This document shows positions 43,763 to 50,462 of a stretch of 50,462 bases of DNA, in pieces. The notes beneath the pieces were generated by a model. The model did not search any database. It worked only from the letters and a program-made list of their open reading frames with translations, and was not told the DNA's origin. Position numbers and translations under genes: made by a program. This stretch comes from Draconibacterium orientale. GTDB taxonomy: Bacteria; Bacteroidota; Bacteroidia; Bacteroidales; UBA1556. How positions within the stretch are numbered: the stretch's first letter is position 1; each line of letters begins with the position of its first letter. The stretch covers positions 1 through 50,462 of the forward strand of contig DYSI01000006.1 of the NCBI GenBank assembly GCA_020718275.1. Direction: 5' to 3'.

Positions 43763-45270
43763 ATACCTGTTGCTTGCTGCTCATTCTCAATTGCCATCAA
43801 TACACTTTGTTCTTCAGAAGTATATCGCCGAATCTTTATGTTTAAATACGCCATTAAAACCGACATTAAAGGACTTATTAAATTAAAAAAAGCAAATGGT
43901 AAGTAGGAGAGGGTGGATACTCCTAAAACAGTCGAATTTACTGCCCCACAAGTATTCCAAGGTACCAAAACCGATGTTACTGTTCCTCCATCTTCGAGGG
44001 AGCGACTCAATAATTCAGGCTTGTAGCCCCGTCGTTTATAAATATCAGCATACATTCTACCAGGAACTACAATTGAAATGTATTGATCTGCAGCTGTAAT
44101 ATTCATAAAAATACTGGTCGTAACCGTTGCTAAAACAAGTGAGCCAGTTGAATTTACCTTTTCAATAATGGCATTTGCAATTCTTTTTAAAAGCTGGCCA
44201 GCCTCCATTACACCACTAAAAACCATTGCCATTATAATCAACCAAACCGTATTTAACATGCCTGCCATACCTCCAGTTTCTAATAAATTGTCTACAGAAA
44301 TATTTCCCGTATGATAATTATACTCACCAAACCAGGCCTGCGAAATTTGTGTGTAATACATTTGCATAACATCTAACAATTCAGTACTCGACTTTGGATT
44401 TAAAAGCGTGGATTGAAAAATTAGTGCTGCTAAACTTGCTGATAAGGCACTAATAAACAATGCTATAAGTGGAGGCACTTTTGTCACAATTAAGAAAATA
44501 AGTAGCGCAGGGACAAGCAATAGCCAGGGTGTAACATGAAAGTTACTTTTTATAGAATTCTCGATAGAATCTACTCCAACACTTTGATATTCAGGAGTAA
44601 AAATAAAACCTAGTATTAAAAAGAATATAAATGTAAGCACAAAGCTTGGAATGGTGGTGTTTAACATATATTTAATATGCGTAAAAAGATCACCTCCAGC
44701 CATGGCTGGTGCTAAATTCGTAGTATCAGATAGCGGGGAGATTTTATCACCAAAATAAGCTCCAGAAATAACTGCTCCAGCAATCATCGCTTGCGAAAAT
44801 CCCAAAGCAGTGCCAATTCCCATCAAAGCAACCCCAATGGTAGCAATGGTTGACCATGAGCTTCCAGTTGCAACCGAAACAATAGAACTAATTAGCACAC
44901 TGGCTAGTAGGAAAACGCTGGGATTCAATAAATCTAGACCATAAACTATCAATGTAGGTACCACACCACTTAGCATCCATGTTCCAGATAATGAACCAAT
45001 TAAAAATAAAATAAGTACACTTGGCATTGCATCACTTATTGTATTAATTATCTTGCTTTGTATATCCGAGAAACTGACATTTAATCGCATCGAAATTATA
45101 CCAGCTATTACTGCTGCAAATAAAAGTGCTAATTGATTGGCTCCATTTAAGCTATCGTCGCCCCAAAAGTAAATATTTATGGTTAGAAAAAATATTAAAG
45201 CTATTATAGGAATAAATGCTTGTAATAAACTAGGCTTTAGTACTTTTGTGGTTGTCATATTGCTTATCAT
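43759..45270 (-). CDS. NhaC family Na+/H+ antiporter
   Basis: About 503 residues from the Met at 45270 ('MISNMTTTKVLKPSLL'), or 499 from 45258. Around 12 hydrophobic segments, with the NhaC-type features 'SIVSVATGSSWSTIATIGVALMGIG', 'ISGAYFGDKISPLSDTTNLAPAMAGGDLFTHI' and 'LEDGGTVTSVLVPWNTCGA'. It exchanges sodium (or malate/lactate in relatives) for protons across the inner membrane. A longer frame begins at 45312, but a -7 box lies at 45301-45308, inside that extension, so the shorter starts are preferred. The transcript begins upstream of MITE copy 4. Confidence 0.92.
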   Translation of the reverse strand: MISNMTTTKVLKPSLLQAFIPIIALIFFLTINIYFWGDDSLNGANQLALLFAAVIAGIISMRLNVSFSDIQSKIINTISDAMPSVLILFLIGSLSGTWMLSGVVPTLIVYGLDLLNPSVFLLASVLISSIVSVATGSSWSTIATIGVALMGIGTALGFSQAMIAGAVISGAYFGDKISPLSDTTNLAPAMAGGDLFTHIKYMLNTTIPSFVLTFIFFLILGFIFTPEYQSVGVDSIENSIKSNFHVTPWLLLVPALLIFLIVTKVPPLIALFISALSASLAALIFQSTLLNPKSSTELLDVMQMYYTQISQAWFGEYNYHTGNISVDNLLETGGMAGMLNTVWLIIMAMVFSGVMEAGQLLKRIANAIIEKVNSTGSLVLATVTTSIFMNITAADQYISIVVPGRMYADIYKRRGYKPELLSRSLEDGGTVTSVLVPWNTCGAVNSTVLGVSTLSYLPFAFFNLISPLMSVLMAYLNIKIRRYTSEEQSVLMAIENEQQATGI

Positions 45271-45300
45271 GCTATAATTTACTGATATGATTTGAATTAC

Positions 45301-45308
45301 CAAAAGTA
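45301..45308 (-). promoter_or_regulatory. -7 promoter box of the antiporter gene
   Basis: On the minus strand it reads TACTTTTG followed by GTAATT, 30 bp upstream of the ATG at 45270. It helps decide the start codon of the gene. Confidence 0.6.
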
Positions 45309-45447
45309 GCACAAACTTGTTTATTAAAATAAAAGAAATATATTTATTACTATAATTAATATTATGTTAAATAGAATTATTCAATACCCATACTCTGTAA
45401 GATTTTCTGCGTTTTGAACAAAAATCAACTAATTAGTATTTAAAAAT

Positions 45448-45518
45448 CACTATTGTCCGTTAAAAATTATATTTAGTCCATTTCAGCAATTTAGTAGTTT
45501 TTTTATCGGACAACACTG
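45448..45518 (-). mobile_element. 71-bp MITE, copy 4 (reverse orientation)
   Basis: Reverse-complement orientation: begins CACTATTGTCCG and ends CGGACAACACTG. One base differs from copies 2 and 3 (ATTGCTG for ATTGCCG in the forward sense). It is bounded by a perfect 9-bp direct repeat TTTAAAAAT (45439-45447 and 45519-45527). It lies 33 bp beyond the hypB stop and about 140 bp upstream of the antiporter promoter. Confidence 0.95.
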
Positions 45519-45551
45519 TTTAAAAATTAATAATAAATGAGATAATATAAG

Positions 45552-46358
45552 CTACACTGGTTTATGAAGTGTATTCTTAAGAAAATCATACCACTGCTCC
45601 ATTCCAGTTCCTTTAGTGGCCGATAATTCCATAAATTTAAGATGGTGGTTTATCTTCAAAGCGTTTTCTTTAACTTTTTCTATACTAAAATCCACATAGT
45701 CAAGTAAATCAATCTTGTTAATCAGGCATAATTGCGCTGTAGAAAACATATCTGGATATTTCAGCGGTTTATCATCTCCTTCTGTGACGCTTATAACCAC
45801 CACTCTGGTTTCTTCCCCTAAATCAAACATGGCTGGACAAACTAAATTTCCAACATTTTCAATAAATAATATAGATTCCTCAGGTGGCATTAAAGCCTGT
45901 AGAGCCTTATCTACCATATCACTATCCAAATGGCATGCTTGACCAGTATTAATCTGTATAACAGGGATTTGAGTAGCACTTATCCGATTAGCATCTTGCA
46001 TTGTTTGTTGGTCACCTTCAATAACACTGAATTTTATTTGAGTGCCTAAGTCTGTTAGAGTCCGCACAAGAAGGCTAGTTTTTCCAGAGCCTGGCGAACT
46101 AACCAAATTGAAAGCAGTGATATTTTTCGCTTTAAAATACGTCCGATTTCGCTCGGCTATCAAATTATTACTACCAAGTATATCTTTTTCAAGTTCAATA
46201 ATCCGGTTTTGCTGATGCGAAGATGAATGACCGTGACCGTGGGTATGTTTATGATCATCAAGTAAATGCAATTTCATTGGATCAATATTCATTGGTTTCT
46301 CTCCTGGTTTTGCTATTGAAAGATAGCTTGTATTTCCGCAACCACATGTAGTGCACAT
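45552..46358 (-). CDS. hypB: Hydrogenase/urease nickel incorporation GTPase HypB
   Basis: 268 residues. N-terminal metal motif MCTTCGCGN, a histidine-rich stretch (HTHGHGHSSSH, about 37-47) for nickel storage, and a SIMIBI GTPase domain: Walker A 'SSPGSGKTSLL' (about 86), 'EGD', 'ENVGNLVCPA', 'VTEGDDKPLKYP' and 'NKIDLLDYV'. It supplies nickel for [NiFe]-hydrogenase maturation together with HypA. It starts 16 bp after hypA. No hydrogenase, HypC-F or urease genes are in the window. Confidence 0.96.
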   Translation of the reverse strand: MCTTCGCGNTSYLSIAKPGEKPMNIDPMKLHLLDDHKHTHGHGHSSSHQQNRIIELEKDILGSNNLIAERNRTYFKAKNITAFNLVSSPGSGKTSLLVRTLTDLGTQIKFSVIEGDQQTMQDANRISATQIPVIQINTGQACHLDSDMVDKALQALMPPEESILFIENVGNLVCPAMFDLGEETRVVVISVTEGDDKPLKYPDMFSTAQLCLINKIDLLDYVDFSIEKVKENALKINHHLKFMELSATKGTGMEQWYDFLKNTLHKPV

Positions 46359-46374
46359 ATTGTATATTTTTTAA

Positions 46375-46716
46375 TTATTCTAACTCTAAACTTTTTATTT
46401 TCAACTCTTTACCACTAATTAATTCCGTAAAAGCATCATTACATCTTGGGCATGAATCATAAAGTGTTTCAGCATTAAATTCGTGTTGACACTCTTCACA
46501 TCTCGCAATGGCTTGTATTTGGCTTACTTCTAATTTGGCTTTTGACAAAACGGAATCTTTAACGCCACTTGACCAAGCAAAATGTAATGCTTCTAATACA
46601 ATTCCGCTCTGGGAACCTATTTCAAGCACTATTTTTGAAAAATTATCTACACCCGCCTTCTGAGCTTCTTCTTCAGCAATATCAACAATACTCAATACAA
46701 TGGATAGTTCATGCAT
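46375..46716 (-). CDS. hypA: Hydrogenase maturation nickel metallochaperone HypA
   Basis: 113 residues, the normal size. Starts with 'MHELSIVLSIVDIAEEEA' (the MHE nickel site) and ends with a zinc domain having CEEC (about 74-77) and CPRC (about 91-94). It docks with HypB to hand nickel to the hydrogenase large subunit. It leads a two-gene operon with hypB, with a -7 box 24 bp upstream. Confidence 0.96.
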   Translation of the reverse strand: MHELSIVLSIVDIAEEEAQKAGVDNFSKIVLEIGSQSGIVLEALHFAWSSGVKDSVLSKAKLEVSQIQAIARCEECQHEFNAETLYDSCPRCNDAFTELISGKELKIKSLELE

Positions 46717-46740
46717 AAAATCTTATCTTTTTTGATTCAA

Positions 46741-46748
46741 CAAAAATA
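46741..46748 (-). promoter_or_regulatory. -7 promoter box of hypAB
   Basis: On the minus strand it reads TATTTTTG followed by TTGAATC, matching TAnnTTTG, 24 bp upstream of the hypA ATG. Confidence 0.55.
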
Positions 46749-47001
46749 ACCTCAAATTTGCTTTCTTTTTGGTAATTTAGGCTCAATTTTTTGAAAACAT
46801 CTTGATATATGTCATTCTAGTCAATATTTTATATACATTTGAATTTCAATAATTTCTACTCGTTGTATTATTAATTAACTTTTTAATGTGTAAAAATTAA
46901 TGCTTATTATTAAATCTATATTAAACTTTTTACAAAGATTTGTGTCTTAAATACAGTCTGCTTTTTAAGCAAATTTTAAATAAATTTAAAATACATTTTA
47001 C

Positions 47002-47451
47002 ATGAAAAATCGAGTTTATTCAATTACGGTATTGTTTTTAATAATCCTTTCAGGAATTATTTTTACCTCAATGACCGCCACTTCAGAATGGATACTTTAC
47101 AAACAAGTACAAGGAGTGCAGTTTTATTATCAGGAAGTAAGTTGCGATGATCCAACGAATGGCTTATATCAAAACCAAATCCGCTTTAAAATCATAAATA
47201 CCACTGATTTTGATTTGCAAATAAATTACAAAACTCAAAAGTGGTATGATAATCAGTGTAGTAATTGTAATGACACCTCACCGGAACACTTTACAAGTTT
47301 TGAGTTGAAGGCTAAAAGCGAAATAATTGGCAATTGTTCAAATAATCAATTCCAAATATTTGCCTCTTTCAAAGATAAACCTAATGTTCCAAAACTTACT
47401 AAATTCGAAATAGTAGATATTATTATTAAACCCATTTTAATCCATGAATAA
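47002..47451 (+). CDS. Small exported protein of unknown function
   Basis: 149 residues. The N-terminal hydrophobic stretch ('ITVLFLIILSGIIFTSM', about 8-24) is a signal peptide or anchor. The mature part has four cysteines, 'SCDDP', 'NQCSNCND' and 'GNCSN', and a beta-rich look ('WILYKQVQGVQFYYQEV', 'IRFKIINTTDFDLQI'). I do not recognise the family. Its stop overlaps the start of the next gene by 8 bp, so translation is coupled to the large T9SS protein, and it may be a helper or partner of it. Confidence 0.75.
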   Translation: MKNRVYSITVLFLIILSGIIFTSMTATSEWILYKQVQGVQFYYQEVSCDDPTNGLYQNQIRFKIINTTDFDLQINYKTQKWYDNQCSNCNDTSPEHFTSFELKAKSEIIGNCSNNQFQIFASFKDKPNVPKLTKFEIVDIIIKPILIHE

Positions 47452-49345
47452 AATGACTAAAGTGTATAAATTCTTTCTTGCAATTTTTGCAATACTTGCA
47501 TCTCACTCAAATTCGACAGCCCAATGCGATGTTACCGCTTTCGTTTATCCAATTCAAGTTTGTGCTGGTTCAAGCGTCTTTCTAAGTTCAGTTGGGTCTT
47601 GCGGCTATCTAATGAATGTTGACTTTAATAATAATCAGCTTGGAGTTGGCTGGAGTAGCACAGCCGCAAATCCAGTATTCAACAATCCATGTGGACCAGG
47701 TCCTAATGGCCCTCACGCTTGGGTTGGCGCAACAACTAGTTCTGCTCGATCGCTAGTGACAGTGGGTTATGATGTTTCGATTGGAGGATGCAAATTAAGA
47801 TGGTTTATGCGATACGGTCCAAATGGAGGAACTAACTGTGAATCTCCAGACGAGCCTGGTGAAGGGGTACACATGCAATATTCAACCAACAATGGAGGAA
47901 CATGGACTGACTTTCCAGGCCCTAATGTTGATCCAGTTGGATCAAATACAACCACTCCCCCATTTATCACAACAGTTCCAGGTAAAGGTGGTTATTGGAC
48001 TCCTGTAAGTGGTAATGCTGCCACAGGACCTTTATACTTTTGGCATGATTATGAAGTTGTGGTACCTCCAGTGGCAGCAACTACCAATACACAATTTCGA
48101 TGGGCACAATTGGCTAACAGTAGTGCTGGTTACGATGCTTGGGGCATCGATGAAGTGGAAATACTTTGCCCAAATTCAAGTGTAAAAGTAGCTTGGTCTA
48201 CTGGGGATTCAATATTCACACCTGGGCATCTTGTTATGCCACATCATCCACAAAATATTGCGTATGATACCTGTTTTATTGTTCATGTTTGGGATAGCTT
48301 GAACCCGATTGGCGCGTATGATACAGTTTGTGTACATGTTTTACCTGTTCCTACATCAAGTTTTTCGATTGCAGATACAGGCATTTGTGAGTATGATTCA
48401 GTTCAAATTAACTATACTGGATCTGCTTCATCCACTGCTAACTTTAGTTGGAATATTGCAACTCAAACATACTCAACTCAAGGCCCTTTTAGTCTACATC
48501 TAGCACCTGGCACATATTCTGCAAGTCTGGCAGTGAGTGAGAACGGTTGTACAGCCATCCCAACTTCAAAAAGTTTCAAAGTATATCCAAAACCGCAAGT
48601 TGCATTCAGTGCTGATGTATTTGCTGGTTGTACCCCTTTAAGTGTCAATTTTATTAATTATACCTCACCTCCAAATAATTCGTATTTATGGAGCTTTGGC
48701 GATGGAGATACGTCGTCTATAGAAAATCCAAGCCATACATATAATGCAAGTGGTATTTACACCCTAAAATTGGAAGCATTAACTAGTCATGCATGTAGAG
48801 ATACATTTGTTTTTATTAATCTAATCCATGTGTATCCAAATCCTGTTGCGAATTTTACTGCCAATCCAGCGGTTACTAATATTGATCACCCCATTATTCA
48901 GTACACTGATATTTCTACTAATGCTTTCAGCTGGCTTTGGAATTTTGGCGATAATAGCACTGATAATACTCAAAACCCTTCACATACTTTTAGTCAGGAT
49001 GGCGAGTTCACCACTTGGCTTGTAGTTACTAGTGATAAAGGTTGTAAAGACTCTATTTCTTACCTGGTTCGCGTTATTATTGATAAGATCGTTGTCCCTA
49101 ACGTAATCACTCCTAACGGTGATGGAAATAATGATTTTTTTGTTATCGAAAACATCGATAAATTAGAGTCTTCCAACTTATTAATCTACAATAGATGGGG
49201 AAAGAAAGTCTATGAATCAACCAATTACAAAAATGATTGGAATGGTAATGGCGCTGCAGACGGGATTTACTTCTATGTAATTCGATACAAAACTTTCTTT
49301 GATGAATTTGAAGAAAAAGGGACTGTGACCATTATGAGTAAATAA
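47444..49345 (+). CDS. Reelin-like/PKD domain protein with T9SS type B sorting domain
   Basis: 633 residues. Signal peptide ends 'NSTAQ' (about 27). The N-terminal ~220 residues have 'EPGEGVHMQYSTNNGGTWTD' and 'FRWAQLANSSAGYDAWGIDEVEI', which resemble a reelin-type jelly-roll repeat. Next come PKD-like domains ('SPPNNSYLWSFGDGDTSSIENPSHTY' and 'ISTNAFSWLWNFGDNSTDNTQNPSHTF', split here into motifs), then a type B (CHU_C) sorting domain: 'VPNVITPNGDGNNDFF', 'LLIYNRWGKKVYES' and 'WNGNGAADGIYFYVIRYK'. It is a large surface or secreted protein, likely adhesive. ATG 47453 is an alternative start. It ends with a bidirectional terminator. Confidence 0.92.
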   Translation: MNKMTKVYKFFLAIFAILASHSNSTAQCDVTAFVYPIQVCAGSSVFLSSVGSCGYLMNVDFNNNQLGVGWSSTAANPVFNNPCGPGPNGPHAWVGATTSSARSLVTVGYDVSIGGCKLRWFMRYGPNGGTNCESPDEPGEGVHMQYSTNNGGTWTDFPGPNVDPVGSNTTTPPFITTVPGKGGYWTPVSGNAATGPLYFWHDYEVVVPPVAATTNTQFRWAQLANSSAGYDAWGIDEVEILCPNSSVKVAWSTGDSIFTPGHLVMPHHPQNIAYDTCFIVHVWDSLNPIGAYDTVCVHVLPVPTSSFSIADTGICEYDSVQINYTGSASSTANFSWNIATQTYSTQGPFSLHLAPGTYSASLAVSENGCTAIPTSKSFKVYPKPQVAFSADVFAGCTPLSVNFINYTSPPNNSYLWSFGDGDTSSIENPSHTYNASGIYTLKLEALTSHACRDTFVFINLIHVYPNPVANFTANPAVTNIDHPIIQYTDISTNAFSWLWNFGDNSTDNTQNPSHTFSQDGEFTTWLVVTSDKGCKDSISYLVRVIIDKIVVPNVITPNGDGNNDFFVIENIDKLESSNLLIYNRWGKKVYESTNYKNDWNGNGAADGIYFYVIRYKTFFDEFEEKGTVTIMSK

Positions 49346-49359
49346 AATAACTATACCTC

Positions 49360-49391
49360 AAAAAAACCTCCTTAATGGAGGTTTTTTTTTG
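49360..49391. terminator. Bidirectional terminator between the T9SS-B and XRE genes
   Basis: AAAAAACCTCC (49361-49371) pairs with GGAGGTTTTTT (49377-49387) around a 5-base loop. Runs of A on the left and T on the right allow termination in both directions, and two genes converge here (stops at 49345 and 49402). Confidence 0.92.
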
Positions 49392-49401
49392 CCTTATAAT
49401 T

Positions 49402-49875
49402 TTAAAAGTTACTGTATTCTTTATAACTCCCATCGTTATAGAAAAATACAATTCTTTCAATTGTTTTTAAGTTTTTTCTTTTCATTAAATTAGTCTCTTC
49501 TTCAATTTTATTATCGATGCTTAATGTTGTTGCTCCAATTTCTTCATTTATATTATCCTTCGAAACCTCGATTAGCACTGGTTCTTCCTTGTTTGACTGC
49601 TTACGCATGGAAATGCGCTTATTTACTTTTAGAATAGAATCTTGGAGCTTGGTCATTTCCAAAGTTGGTGTAATAGCTTCATTTTTTCCTTTAATGAGCC
49701 ATAGCGTATTAATGTCAGGAAATGCTTCAAGCATCTTTTCAATAAAATCTAAACTAGCTTTATTTCTGCCCGAAATGATATGAGACAAACCCGATCTAGC
49801 CACACCAAGTTTATCGGCAAATTGTGCTGGACTTAATTGTTTATCTTTCATTATCTGAATAATCCTATCTTTCAT
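49402..49875 (-). CDS. XRE-type helix-turn-helix transcriptional regulator
   Basis: 157 residues. The N-terminal 65 residues form a phage-repressor-type HTH: 'MKDRIIQIMKDKQLSPAQFADKLGVARSGLSHIISGRNKASLDFIEKML', with the recognition helix around 'VARSGLSHIISG'. A Ser/Lys-rich linker follows, and the C-terminus ('LKTIERIVFFYNDGSYKEY') is a short beta unit seen in Bacteroidota members. The ligand or target is unknown. A gene-free stretch with many TACA/TGTA dyads lies upstream, suggesting that it binds there and controls its own gene. Confidence 0.9.
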   Translation of the reverse strand: MKDRIIQIMKDKQLSPAQFADKLGVARSGLSHIISGRNKASLDFIEKMLEAFPDINTLWLIKGKNEAITPTLEMTKLQDSILKVNKRISMRKQSNKEEPVLIEVSKDNINEEIGATTLSIDNKIEEETNLMKRKNLKTIERIVFFYNDGSYKEYSNF

Positions 49876-50240
49876 TTGAATAAATTTACATTATTAAAAT
49901 ATTTACAAATGTAGTTTAAATTACATTGATTAGAGTTGTAATCATTGTATTTTTTTAAACAAATTATTTATACAAATGTAAATTAGACTAGGGTAATTTA
50001 TATGTGGTAATACATTATATAGATAAAATACAATTAAACTAAATTATTCACTAAACCACTTAATTACCTAGTTTAATGAATTATACATTTACTATGAACG
50101 AAGCGGCTTGCGAATGTCGCTCAATAAAAAGATGAGAATTATCCAATGAGCTTAATTATTAATTATTGCAACTATGTAAATTGTGGTTTGTTTTACAATT
50201 GTAGTAATTTATACATTTTACATCTGTGTAATTTATAATT
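49876..50240. promoter_or_regulatory. Gene-free stretch with repeated TACA/TGTA dyads
   Basis: No gene is visible from 49876 to the window end. The dyad TACAAATGTA occurs twice (49904-49913 and 49971-49980), TACAATTGTA is a perfect palindrome (50194-50203), and TTACA-TCTG-TGTAA spans 50218-50231. More half-sites TTACA and TGTA are scattered between. A short GC-richer patch sits at 50099-50122. These are candidate operators of the XRE protein, but AT-rich sequence makes chance matches easier. Confidence 0.45.
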
Positions 50241-50418
50241 GTGAATTGCGAGTTTTATATTATTTATTTCAAAGCGCTATTTCAATTTTGGGAACTGAAG
50301 CTTTCAACCTTAAATGTAAGTCAAATAAGGAACTATGCATGGAATGAAAGATAAAAATAGTTTTTGAATAAAAGATGGAAAAAGCATTAAATCAATTCTA
50401 ATATCTTGTAATTAAAGT

Positions 50419-50462
50419 AGGAGACAAAGTTAAATAAAATAATTATATAACTTTGTCGTCCT
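50419..50462. other. Inverted repeat at the right edge of the window
   Basis: GACAAAGTTA (50423-50432) pairs perfectly with TAACTTTGTC (50448-50457) around a 15-base AT loop, and AGGA (50419-50422) with TCCT (50459-50462) extends it past a single bulged base. There is no T-tract. The window ends here, so it could be an operator, the end of a repeat element, or part of a structured RNA. Confidence 0.5.

Noticed and set aside
43560-44099. Small frames across the barrel protein/antiporter junction
   Set aside because: They are shadow frames of two well-supported genes on both strands.
45271-45312. Longer N-terminus of the NhaC antiporter
   Set aside because: The extension covers a -7 box at 45301-45308, so transcripts would begin downstream of that start.
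49876-50462. CRISPR leader, tracrRNA or array at the right end
   Set aside because: AATTGTGAATTGC at about 50236-50249 recalls some type II repeat ends of the phylum, but there is no second copy, no regular spacing, and no cas gene in the window.

Overview
The window comes from an AT-rich chromosome of the phylum Bacteroidota. Evidence for this is two or three type IX secretion (T9SS) type A sorting domains, a type B (CHU_C) sorting domain, Bacteroidota-style promoters (TTTG, 19 bp, TAnnTTTG), a TonB receptor with a carboxypeptidase-regulatory-like N-domain, type B L31 without zinc cysteines, a DPP4-type peptidase and LuxC-like acyl-CoA reductase. The mix looks like a free-living Chitinophagales/Sphingobacteriales/Flavobacteriales-type organism, but the family cannot be fixed from sequence alone. 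I see no rRNA, tRNA, CRISPR array, prophage or intact transposase gene.

Layout. 1-2431: the end of one T9SS protein, a complete T9SS-A protein with a base-composition break, a compound inverted-repeat region, and a YqgE/AlgH protein. 2695-5447: a translationally coupled pair read as murL-murD2, the L-glutamate ligase plus epimerase route to D-Glu in peptidoglycan. 5553-9268: a TPR sensor histidine kinase and its response regulator-PP2C phosphatase. 9249-13610 (minus): der, an S4 RNA-binding protein, an EEP-family lipoprotein and a C-terminal processing protease. 14173-17030: flavodoxin and dnaK. 17113-21717 (minus): a large FG-GAP T9SS protein, DUF3820, a radical SAM protein and a sensor-Crp fusion regulator. 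22088-28561: a membrane protein, a TPP riboswitch with a TonB receptor, acyl-CoA reductase, rpmE2 and a GlmU-like nucleotidyltransferase. 28801-36159: lon, a DEAD-box helicase, two unrecognised divergent genes flanking a TTAAG motif array, and a C1B peptidase. 36436-46716: DPP4, class II aldolase, GtrA, mnmE, purB, an outer-membrane protein, an NhaC antiporter, and hypAB. 47002-49875: a small exported protein coupled to a reelin-like/PKD T9SS-B protein, then an XRE regulator in front of a gene-free stretch rich in TACA/TGTA dyads.

The most striking non-coding signal is a 71-bp element present four times (2454, 13907, 23030, 45448). It is almost invariant, has imperfect terminal inverted repeats, and is flanked by 9-bp direct repeats that are perfect in three copies and near-perfect in the fourth. 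It is therefore a non-autonomous transposable element (MITE). One copy sits against the promoter of the TPP riboswitch and another sits 22 bp upstream of the YqgE start codon.

A second signal is a run of nine TTAAG/CTTAA pentamers in 118 bp between two divergent genes of unknown function, spaced close to multiples of the DNA helical turn. It looks like an operator array and is the best candidate here for an undescribed regulatory unit. Most other genes are housekeeping or envelope functions typical of the phylum, packed tightly with several overlapping convergent ends.
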